In this document: positions 1-10,191 of the stretch, in pieces
Position numbering within the stretch: the stretch's first letter is position 1
How the letters are laid out: each line of letters starts with the position of its first letter
Assembly (NCBI RefSeq): GCF_007097155.1
Contig: NZ_VJWA01000002.1
Location: 186,001-250,000 of the forward strand
From: Glacieibacterium frigidum
GTDB lineage: Bacteria > Pseudomonadota > Alphaproteobacteria > Sphingomonadales > Sphingomonadaceae
DNA: 64,000 nt
Reading direction: 5' to 3'
Translations under genes and position numbers: made by a program
Notes under the pieces: model-generated
Seen by the model: only the letters and a program-made list of their open reading frames with translations
The model's database searches: none
Told to the model about the DNA's origin: nothing

Positions 1-423
1 GTCAATCTGAACGGCAGCTTCTGGTGCGCGCGCGCCTTCGGTCGGCACATGCTTGCGCGAGGGTCGGGCAGCATCGTCAACGTCGGGTCGATGTCGGGCT
101 TCATCGTCAACCGCCCGCAGCCACAAAGCTATTATAACGCCTCGAAGGCTGCGGTTCACCAGCTGACCAGATCGCTTGCAGCTGAGTGGGCCGGGCGCGG
201 CGTACGGGTCAACGCGGTCGCGCCGACCTACATCCGGACGCCGCTCAACGCCTTCGCCGACCAGACCAGCGAAATGTATCGCCGCTGGATCGACGGAACG
301 CCGATGGGACGGCTCGGTGAGCCCGAAGAAGTTGCTTCGATCGTCGCTTTCCTCGCGTCCGATGCGGCCAGCCTGATGACCGGCAGTATCGTGCTGGCCG
401 ACGGCGGCTACAGCTGCTGGTGA
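1..423 (+). CDS. SDR family oxidoreductase, 3' part (5' end outside window)
   Basis: This is the C-terminal 140 residues of a classical short-chain dehydrogenase/reductase, a cytoplasmic NAD(P)-dependent oxidoreductase. The reading frame is open from base 1, so the start lies outside the window. Visible marks are the active-site block with Tyr45 and Lys49 of this fragment (YNASK), the upstream serine strand (IVNVGSMSG), the VNAVAP segment after the active site, and the usual C-terminal end ([13 protein letters not shown]). The N-terminal Rossmann glycine motif is missing only because of the window edge. It is the first visible gene of a same-strand group with a TonB receptor, an FAD oxidase and an MFS permease, so I infer a catabolic role. 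The substrate cannot be read from the sequence. Confidence 0.93.
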   Translation, partial: VNLNGSFWCARAFGRHMLARGSGSIVNVGSMSGFIVNRPQPQSYYNASKAAVHQLTRSLAAEWAGRGVRVNAVAPTYIRTPLNAFADQTSEMYRRWIDGTPMGRLGEPEEVASIVAFLASDAASLMTGSIVLADGGYSCW

Positions 424-462
424 TCCGATCGGCATAGTATCCGCGCCGCCCGGCAAACTCCC

Positions 463-508
463 ATGACCTTTCAGATAGGTAAGCTATCATATAGGTCTGT
501 CGTATAAA
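463..508 (+). promoter_or_regulatory. Candidate promoter and operator of the TonB receptor/oxidase cluster
   Basis: Between the SDR stop and the receptor start there is a sigma70-like pair: ATGACC (463-468) and TATCAT (485-490), 16 bases apart. Two short dyads overlap it: GATAG-N5-CTATC around the -10, and ATAnG-N5-CnTAT at 491-505, over the expected transcription start. The placement suits repressor binding. The FCD/GntR or AraC regulator encoded downstream is a natural candidate. This is inference from pattern only. Confidence 0.35.
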
Positions 509-520
509 GGGAGGATAACA

Positions 521-2713
<2,193 letters not shown>

Positions 2714-2717
2714 CACG

Positions 2718-4118
2718 ATGACCGCGCACCCCATTTTCGCCGCTCCGCCGTTGGCGCCGGCCCTGATGACCGGACTGCAGGCGATTTTCGGCGACCGCGT
2801 GCAGACCGGCGACGCGATCCGCGACCAGCATGGCCGAAGCGAATCGCACTTCACGCCGATGCCCCCTCAGGCGGTCGTCTTCGCCGAAACCACCGAGGAG
2901 GTGGCCGCCCTGGTGCGCCTGTGCATGGCGCACGACACGCCGATCATCGCCTTCGGTGCCGGCACGTCGATCGAAGGCAACACGCTGGCGGTACGGGGCG
3001 GGGTCGCGATCAACCTGTCGGGCATGGACGCGATCATCGAAGTCAATGCCGAGGACTTCGACTGCGTCGTCCAGGCTGGGGTGCGCCGCGAGCAGCTGAA
3101 CGAGTATCTGCGCGACAAGGGCCTCTTCTTCCCGATCGATCCGGGCGCCAACGCCACGATCGGGGGCATGGCATCGACGCGCGCTTCGGGGACCAACGCC
3201 GTGCGCTACGGCACGATGCGCGAGGCGGTGCTGTCGCTGAAGGTGGTCACCGCCGACGGCCGCATCATCCGGACCGCCAGGCGGGCGCGCAAGTCGGCAG
3301 CCGGCTACGACCTGACGCGGCTGTTCGTCGGATCGGAGGGAACGCTCGGCATCATCACCGAGGTGGCGCTGCGTCTGCACCCGATCCCCGAGGCGATCTC
3401 GTCCGCCGTCTGCGCCTTTGGCACTCTGAAAGGCGCGGTCGACACGGTCGTCCAGTCGATCCAGCTCGGTGTGCCGCTGGCGCGCGTCGAGATCCTCGAT
3501 GCGGTGCAGATGCGCGCGGTCAACCGCTGGTCGAAGCTCGACTATCCCGAGGCGCCGACGCTGTTCTTCGAGTTCCACGGCTCCCCCCTTCAGGTCGGCG
3601 AGCAGGTCGAGACCGTCGGCGCGCTAGCGGCCGACAATGGCGGCGGCGCGTTCAGCTGGTCGAATCTGCCCGAGGAGCGGTCGCGGCTTTGGAAGGCCCG
3701 GCACGAGGCCTATTACGCCGCCGTCAACATGCGCGCCGGCGCGGTTGGCTGGGCCACAGATGTCTGCGTCCCGATCAGCCGCCTTGCCGAGTGCATCGAG
3801 CAGACTCGCGCCGACCTCGACGCCGGCACGGTCCCCGCGACCATCCTCGGTCATGTCGGCGACGGCAATTTTCACGTCGTTTTCTCGATCGACCCCAAGA
3901 CGCCCGACGAGATGCGCGAGGTCGAGGCGATCAACGTGCGCCTCGTCGAGCGCGCGCTGGCGATGGACGGCACCTGCACCGGCGAGCACGGCATCGGCGT
4001 CGGCAAGCAGGACTGGCTGGTCGCCGAACTGGGCGAGGCGGTCGACCTGATGCGCCTGATCAAGCGCGCCTTCGACCCGACCGACCTGCTGAATCCCGGC
4101 AAGATCTTCCAGCTCTGA
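2718..4118 (+). CDS. FAD-linked oxidase, GlcD / D-lactate dehydrogenase family
   Basis: A 466-residue flavoprotein of the PCMH-fold FAD-binding family that oxidises 2-hydroxy acids such as D-lactate, glycolate or D-2-hydroxyglutarate. The FAD-binding half shows FGAGTSIEGN (about residue 77), DPGANATIGGM (about 140) and GSEGTLGIITEVALRLHP (about 205). The C-terminal FAD-oxidase domain carries HVGDGNFH and TCTGEHGIGVGK, with the terminal NPGKIF. The ATG at 2718 was chosen because homology begins there and it lies 4 bases after the receptor stop; the frame is open further upstream but that part only shadows the receptor. Substrate preference cannot be settled from sequence. Confidence 0.93.
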   Translation: MTAHPIFAAPPLAPALMTGLQAIFGDRVQTGDAIRDQHGRSESHFTPMPPQAVVFAETTEEVAALVRLCMAHDTPIIAFGAGTSIEGNTLAVRGGVAINLSGMDAIIEVNAEDFDCVVQAGVRREQLNEYLRDKGLFFPIDPGANATIGGMASTRASGTNAVRYGTMREAVLSLKVVTADGRIIRTARRARKSAAGYDLTRLFVGSEGTLGIITEVALRLHPIPEAISSAVCAFGTLKGAVDTVVQSIQLGVPLARVEILDAVQMRAVNRWSKLDYPEAPTLFFEFHGSPLQVGEQVETVGALAADNGGGAFSWSNLPEERSRLWKARHEAYYAAVNMRAGAVGWATDVCVPISRLAECIEQTRADLDAGTVPATILGHVGDGNFHVVFSIDPKTPDEMREVEAINVRLVERALAMDGTCTGEHGIGVGKQDWLVAELGEAVDLMRLIKRAFDPTDLLNPGKIFQL

Positions 4119-4130
4119 GAGGCGCGCGCG

Positions 4131-5450
4131 ATGGATAGCCCGAACCTCGTCGATGCCGGCTCCCCGGTCCCTGCAGACCGCGCGATGCCGCGCCTGGACG
4201 GGCTCGCGCCGACGATCCGGCGCAACTGGCCGACATTGCTCGTCCTGGCGGTAGTCGTCGCGATGGCTTTCCTGAGCGTCGGATCGTTCAGCGCGGTTCA
4301 GGAGGCGGCCAAGGCGGAGCTGCGCCTGAGCGACGTGATGCTCGGCACCATCCAGGGGGTGTCGGCGGCGGTGCCGCTGGTCCTGCTGTCGGCGCCGGCG
4401 GGTGCAGCGGTCGACCGGGTCAACCGCATGCACCTGCTGCTCGGCATGTCGGTGATCTGGACCATGGGCACGCTGGGCACGGCCTTCGCCGGTAGCGCAG
4501 CGATGCTCTTCGTCGCGCGCATGCTGGCGAGCATCGGCATCGCGGGCGCGCTGACCGCCGCCATCTCGATCGCCGCCGACCTGTGCGGGCAGTCCGAGCG
4601 GGGCCGTGCGATGCTGATCCTGACGCTCGGCAAGTCGGCCGGCCAGGCGGCGGCATTCAGCGCGACCGGCGCGCTGTTCGGCTTCTTCCAGATCGCCGGC
4701 CCGTCGCTGGGAGAGCTGTCAGCGTGGCGGGCGTCGCACGTCATCCTCGCGATCGCAGCGGCTGTCTTGACCTTGCCGCTGCTGATGCTGCGCGAACCCG
4801 CGCGGCAGGAGACGCAGATCGAGGGCACGCGACCGCCATTCGGCGTCGTGCTGCGCAGCCTGTGGGCGCGCCGCAGCTTCATCCTGCCGCTGTTCGCCGG
4901 CGGCGTCGCGGTGGCGATGGCGGACACCGCCGCGGCGATCTGGGCGGCGCCGGTGCTCGGCCGCGCGTTCAACCTGACTCCCGATCAATTCGGCGGCTGG
5001 ATGGGCGCGATCATGCTCGTCACCGGTATCGTGGGAGCGGTCACCGGCGGCTTGGCCGCCGACTGGGGGCAGAAGCGCGGGCGTATCCTGTTCCCGGCGA
5101 TCCTCGCGGCAGGGCTCAGCGTGCCGGCGGCACTTTTCCCGGTGATGGGCAGCGTCACCGGGTTCGCGGTGGTGCTCGCGCTGTTCGCCTTCTCGGGCTA
5201 CGTCATCGGCGTCATCATTGCGGCCGTCCTTGCGGTGACCCTGCCCAATGAGATGCGCGGCCTTGGCATCGGCATCTTCCTCGCGCTCGCCGGTCTCGTA
5301 GCGTTCGGCCTCGCGCCGCCGCTGGTCGGCTGGATCGCGACGTTGCTGGGCGGTGAGGCGCACTTGCCGGCCGCGTTGGCGCTGGTTGCGACGACGGTCA
5401 GTGCCTTCTCGCTGGTCTGCTTCATCATCGCGGCGCGCAGACCTATCTGA
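4131..5450 (+). CDS. MFS transporter
   Basis: A 439-residue inner-membrane permease of the major facilitator superfamily with about twelve hydrophobic segments. The first starts near residue 37 (LLVLAVVVAMAFLSVGSF). The loop after the second helix reads AGAAVDRVNR, a variant of the MFS A-motif. There is a long N-terminal cytoplasmic tail and a central loop around residue 220 (REPARQETQIEGTRPP). It lies 12 bases behind the FAD oxidase. Together with the TonB receptor it would give outer- and inner-membrane uptake of the same compound, which is inferred from context. Confidence 0.93.
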   Translation: MDSPNLVDAGSPVPADRAMPRLDGLAPTIRRNWPTLLVLAVVVAMAFLSVGSFSAVQEAAKAELRLSDVMLGTIQGVSAAVPLVLLSAPAGAAVDRVNRMHLLLGMSVIWTMGTLGTAFAGSAAMLFVARMLASIGIAGALTAAISIAADLCGQSERGRAMLILTLGKSAGQAAAFSATGALFGFFQIAGPSLGELSAWRASHVILAIAAAVLTLPLLMLREPARQETQIEGTRPPFGVVLRSLWARRSFILPLFAGGVAVAMADTAAAIWAAPVLGRAFNLTPDQFGGWMGAIMLVTGIVGAVTGGLAADWGQKRGRILFPAILAAGLSVPAALFPVMGSVTGFAVVLALFAFSGYVIGVIIAAVLAVTLPNEMRGLGIGIFLALAGLVAFGLAPPLVGWIATLLGGEAHLPAALALVATTVSAFSLVCFIIAARRPI

Positions 5451-5457
5451 AAGGTGA

Positions 5458-6225
5458 TTGTCAGACGCATCCGTGTTCGATACCGTGCGACTTATGGAAA
5501 TCGTCCACGTCTCCCCTGAAATGGTCACGCTGATCGGCGCCGGGCCGCTGCCGGTGGCGGAGTTCCCGGCAGACCCGGTGGCGCTGATGTTCGTCGATGC
5601 GCGCGTCATGGTGGTGGCTGCGCCCGACTGCCGTGCCGAGCTCGACGGCGGTTTCGCGCTGGTCGTCGCGCGCGAGGCGCTCGACCGGCTGTTCGGATGG
5701 GGCGCGCGCGCCTGCGACGGCGGCCGCTATCACCTGAGTCACCAGCTGCGCCGGGTTACCGAGGCGCTGCTGTCGCGCGACCGCGTCGGCGAGGCGCTCA
5801 AGACCTACCGGCTCGCCAAGAGCATCGAACTGCTCTGCGAGACCGTCCCCGAGATAACGGCCGGCACTCTCGTCCCCGACATTCCGCTCGGTCCGGTCGA
5901 TACGCGCCGCATCCTGATGGCGCGCCAGATCATCGACGAACGCTGGAGCGAGCCCCTGACGCTCGCGGCGATCGCGCGGGCCTGCGGCCTGAACCGCGCC
6001 AAGCTGACCCGTGGCTTTCGCGCCTTGTTCAGCTCGAGTGTCGCCGAGGCGCTGCTCGAGCGACGGCTCGACGAGGCGCGCCGTGCGCTGCTGACCACCG
6101 ACCTTCCGGTCGGGCAGGTCGCCTATCGCAACGGCTATCTGAACAATGCGAGCTTCACCCGGGCGTTCGGACGGCGCTATGGCCAGTCGCCCACCGACTG
6201 CCGCGCACGAGCTATGGCGGCCTAG
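5458..6225 (+). CDS. AraC family transcriptional regulator
   Basis: A 255-residue protein with a C-terminal AraC/XylS double helix-turn-helix (residues about 150-250: LTLAAIARACGLNRAKLTRGF, then VGQVAYRNGYLNNASFTRAF). The DNA-binding half resembles the PchR-like regulators that often control TonB receptors. The start is uncertain. The longest frame begins with TTG at 5458, 7 bases after the MFS stop, but AAGGTGA directly abuts it; the first ATG is at 5494 and has no clear ribosome site. It is followed at once by a GntR-type regulator, so the cluster carries two regulators. Confidence 0.9.
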   Translation: MSDASVFDTVRLMEIVHVSPEMVTLIGAGPLPVAEFPADPVALMFVDARVMVVAAPDCRAELDGGFALVVAREALDRLFGWGARACDGGRYHLSHQLRRVTEALLSRDRVGEALKTYRLAKSIELLCETVPEITAGTLVPDIPLGPVDTRRILMARQIIDERWSEPLTLAAIARACGLNRAKLTRGFRALFSSSVAEALLERRLDEARRALLTTDLPVGQVAYRNGYLNNASFTRAFGRRYGQSPTDCRARAMAA

Positions 6226-6933
6226 ATGGCGTTGCACGCGGTGCAGGGCAATTCACTGGTCCGCCAGGCGATGGATGCGGTCCATGGCTTTATTCGCGAC
6301 CAGGGGCTGCGCGTCGGCGACACGCTGCCCGGCGAGGCGCATTTCGCAGGCCAGCTCGGCGTCAGCCGGGCGGTGATGCGCGAGGCGTTCGGCGGGCTTG
6401 CAGCGCTGCGCCTGATCGACGTCGGCAACGGCCGCCGGGCGCGCGTCGCCGCCATCGACGGCTCGGTGATGGCGACATCGCTCGACCATGCGATCGGCAC
6501 CGCGCAGATCAGCGTGCTGGAGGTCTGGGAGGTTCGCCGCACGCTCGAGGCGCGCACCGCCGAGCTCGCGGCGGTCAACCGCTCCGATGCCGAGGCCGCC
6601 GAGATCGTGGCGCTGGCGGACAGTATCGAACGCGACATCGACGACATGGCGGCGATCACGCGGCACGATATCGCCTTTCACCGCGCCATTGCCCGCGCAG
6701 CCGGAAACGCGCTGCTGACGCAGATCATCCAGTCTTTCGGTCCGCTGATGCAGATCGCGGTTCCTGCCGCCTGGCGCACCCGCAAGACCGCAGCGGAGCA
6801 GCAGGCGATCATCCGCCAGCATCAGCAGCTCGCCGCCGCGATCATGGATCGCGATGCGGCGCGCGCCGCGCACTGCATGCATGGCCATTTCGACGCTTCG
6901 GTTGCCAGTACTCTCGCGAATACCGACGCCTGA
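6226..6933 (+). CDS. FadR/GntR family regulator with FCD domain
   Basis: A 235-residue repressor-type regulator. The N-terminal winged helix (residues about 10-80) contains GDTLPGEAHFAGQLGVSR and the recognition helix VMREAFGGLAALRLI. The C-terminal all-helical FCD domain shows the metal/ligand-binding pattern HDIAFHRAIARAAGN. Family members bind carboxylic-acid effectors such as lactate, gluconate or fatty acyl derivatives. That fits the neighbouring FAD-linked hydroxy-acid oxidase. The ATG directly abuts the stop of the AraC gene, so they are co-translated. It is the last gene of the cluster and the best candidate for its pathway-specific regulator. Confidence 0.93.
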   Translation: MALHAVQGNSLVRQAMDAVHGFIRDQGLRVGDTLPGEAHFAGQLGVSRAVMREAFGGLAALRLIDVGNGRRARVAAIDGSVMATSLDHAIGTAQISVLEVWEVRRTLEARTAELAAVNRSDAEAAEIVALADSIERDIDDMAAITRHDIAFHRAIARAAGNALLTQIIQSFGPLMQIAVPAAWRTRKTAAEQQAIIRQHQQLAAAIMDRDAARAAHCMHGHFDASVASTLANTDA

Positions 6934-7227
6934 AGTTGAGAGACGACCTCCCGCGTGACCGGCATGAAGGGACGTGGACTGCCTGACCGCCGACGTCGAA
7001 ACGGGCGACACCGAGACTGTCGAGGGCGCGCATGTCAGCGCGATCGCCGAGATGTATCTTCGTTGCCGCTATGCGGTTCATGGTGTGCTCCCCGGCGCTT
7101 ATTCGATGAAGCTCAACTTCATGCATGTACAAGAAGATGTCGCCAGCTTCGACCCCTTTGCTTCGAACTGACGAGCTATTGAGCCCGATCCTGCCGCAAT
7201 GCTCTGTCCCGGCCACGGCGAGCACCA
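6934..7227. other. Intergenic stretch without a recognisable gene
   Basis: About 290 bases between the FCD regulator and an SDR remnant. A 65-codon frame at 6974-7171 (plus) exists, but its product matches nothing I recognise and lacks a clear ribosome site. The opposite strand is no more convincing. Since decayed genes flank it, it is probably degenerate sequence. Confidence 0.5.
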
Positions 7228-7482
7228 ATGCCGCTAACAGCCCGCCGAGCCTGCCGCCCAGCGCTCCCGACGCTGTTCGCGGCGACATCGCCTGAGGCGA
7301 GAGGTGGAGCTTATTGCGGTCAGGACGGGCCGGGTGAACTGCGGGGCAACCCTGCGCGGGCAAAGGTGCCACCGAAAGCGCTCGACGAGGCTGTTGCCGC
7401 CCGCCTCTGGCAGGTGTCGGAAACCATGACCAAGGTGCCGTTCGAAGCGGAGGAAAGCGGCTTTGTGGGTCTGGCAAGGTAA
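7228..7482 (+). pseudogene. Remnant of an SDR oxidoreductase (C-terminal end only)
   Basis: The frame reads ALPTLFAATSPEARGGAYCG followed by DGPGELRGNPARAKVPPKAL and DEAVAARLWQVSETMTKV. This is the typical last 70 residues of the retinol-dehydrogenase/light-dependent-reductase branch of the SDR family: the ALPTLYAAT helix, the GGxYxGPDG turn, and the RLWEVSExLTGV end. No Rossmann fold, catalytic Tyr-Lys or plausible start precedes it, so only the 3' end of a former gene survives. The first few codons (MPLTARRA) are probably not part of the original protein. It stops just before the convergent LysR gene. Confidence 0.6.
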
Positions 7483-7526
7483 ACTCGCCGAGTTTCCACG
7501 GTCTTGCTCCCCGGGAAACGCGCTCG

Positions 7527-8414
7527 TCAGATGCGCATCGCCGTCACAAATGCCCGGAACGCAGCAGTCGGCTGGCGTCGGCTGGGATAATAGAGGTGGT
7601 TCGGCGCCAAGGTGGGTGCCCAGCCCGCCAACACCTCGACCAGCGTGCCGTCGGCCAGCTGTCGCGCCGCGTGCGGCAGGGGAAGACAGGTCACGCCCAG
7701 CCCTGCCAGCGCGGCGTCGCGCATCACGTCGATGTCGTTGGTGGTGAAGGCGCCGCTGATCGACCGCTCGGACGTCTGGCCATCCCGCTCGAATTCCCAA
7801 CGGTGGACCACACCGGACGACGTGTATCGGTAACACAGGCATCGATGCTGGACGAGGTCGTCCGGATCGACGGGGGCGGCACGGTCGACGAGGTAGGCCG
7901 GGGCGGCGACGAAGACGAGCGGCACCGGCTCGCTGATGCGGACCGATATCATGTCGGCTTGCAGGCTCAGCGCATGCCGTACCCCGCAGTCGAAACGGCC
8001 GGCGACGATATCGACGAACCCGTCATCGACAACCAGTTCGACGGCAATGTCGGGATAGGCACGCGCGAAGTCGGCAAGCCTTGGCAGGATGGCATAGATC
8101 GCCGCGACCCGGTGCGCGCTGACCCGGATACGCCCTGCCGGCCGTTCGCGGGCGCCGTCCAGATCCTCCAGGGCGCCCGCGACCGAGGCTATTGCCGGCC
8201 TCAACCGAAGCAGCAGTTCCTCGCCCGCGGGCGTCGGCGCGAGTGACCGGGTGGTACGGTCGAGCAGCCGAACGCCAAGTTTCGTCTCCAGCGACCGCAT
8301 CGCATGGCTTAACGCGGAAGCCGACAGGCCAAGGCGTGTCGCCGCCCGGGCAAAGCTGCCAGCCTCGACGATCGCTTCGAACACCGCGAGGCCGGACCAG
8401 AGATCGCGATCCAT
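7527..8414 (-). CDS. LysR family transcriptional regulator
   Basis: A 295-residue LysR-type regulator. The N-terminal winged helix-turn-helix (residues 5-65) reads VFEAIVEAGSFARAATRLG and LSASALSHAMRSLETKLGVR, and is followed by the substrate-binding fold (SPAYLVDR-like segment at about residue 175: VAAPAYLVDRAAPVDPDDL). It is divergent from the aldo/keto reductase at 8510, with 95 bases between, the standard arrangement for a LysR protein that controls the facing gene. The inducer is unknown. Confidence 0.94.
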   Translation of the reverse strand: MDRDLWSGLAVFEAIVEAGSFARAATRLGLSASALSHAMRSLETKLGVRLLDRTTRSLAPTPAGEELLLRLRPAIASVAGALEDLDGARERPAGRIRVSAHRVAAIYAILPRLADFARAYPDIAVELVVDDGFVDIVAGRFDCGVRHALSLQADMISVRISEPVPLVFVAAPAYLVDRAAPVDPDDLVQHRCLCYRYTSSGVVHRWEFERDGQTSERSISGAFTTNDIDVMRDAALAGLGVTCLPLPHAARQLADGTLVEVLAGWAPTLAPNHLYYPSRRQPTAAFRAFVTAMRI

Positions 8415-8509
8415 TGCTGCACATCCTTCAGGAGCCCATGCGAGCCGGACGCCCTAATCCTGCGGCCGCATGGCGTCCATCTGAAGGCGACCAACTGCAG
8501 GACGCCACA

Positions 8510-9613
<1,104 letters not shown>

Positions 9614-9643
9614 GGCCCGCGATGGATGTCTTCCGCAGTACGG

Positions 9644-10060
9644 TCATATCCTCCCAGCCGCCTGTGCCGTCTCGAACAGCCGGGCGAGCCAGTCCCCGAG
9701 CGTCCGCACCCGAGGGGCGAGATTGCGGCTCGCGGGGTAGAGAACGTGGATCGGCATCGGGGCGGGCGGCTGATGCTCCAGCACCGGCACCAGTTCTCCG
9801 GACCTTATCCGGTGCTCGACGCGGCAGCGCGGCACCTGGATCAGGCCGAGCCCGGCAAGACCGGCGGCGGTGTAGATCTTGGCCCCCCGGACAACGACGT
9901 CGAAAGCCAGCGCGACCGCCGGGGTCGTCGACCGACCCCGGTGTCCCGAAGCGATCGAGATACGCCGGACTGGCCGAGAGGTATTCTGGCGCAATGCTCG
10001 ATGGCCTTGTCTCCTGCTGGCGCGCCGCGCTGGGCCGCGGACGAAGGCCACTTCCGCCGT
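9644..10060 (-). pseudogene. Frameshifted remnant of a LysR family regulator (effector domain)
   Basis: Reading the minus strand, parts of a LysR substrate-binding domain appear in two shifted frames. First comes TAEVAFVRGP near 10060. Then, in another frame near 9980-9920, PEYLSASPAYLDRFGTP, the conserved SPAYLxRxGTP block. Then a shift back to a long C-terminal piece (AAGLAGLGLIQVPRCRVEHR, VHVLYPASRNLAPRVR, LGDWLARLF) that ends at 9644. No helix-turn-helix or usable start is present. The order of pieces is that of an intact LysR protein, so this is a decayed gene. It faces the aldo/keto reductase convergently. Confidence 0.7.
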
Positions 10061-10191
10061 GCCACTGTGCCCCATCGGCAACGTTCGCAATTTGATAACG
10101 AGACGGACCCGTAATCACGCTTGAGGTCCAGCACCGTGGACCGTACCGGACGCGTCCGTTCGTAAAATCAAAAAAAGCCTTTGGGAGCAAC

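Noticed and set aside
6974..7171. A 65-codon plus-strand frame after the FCD regulator
   Set aside because: It has no ribosome site, no family resemblance, and lies beside decayed genes. It was not listed as a gene.
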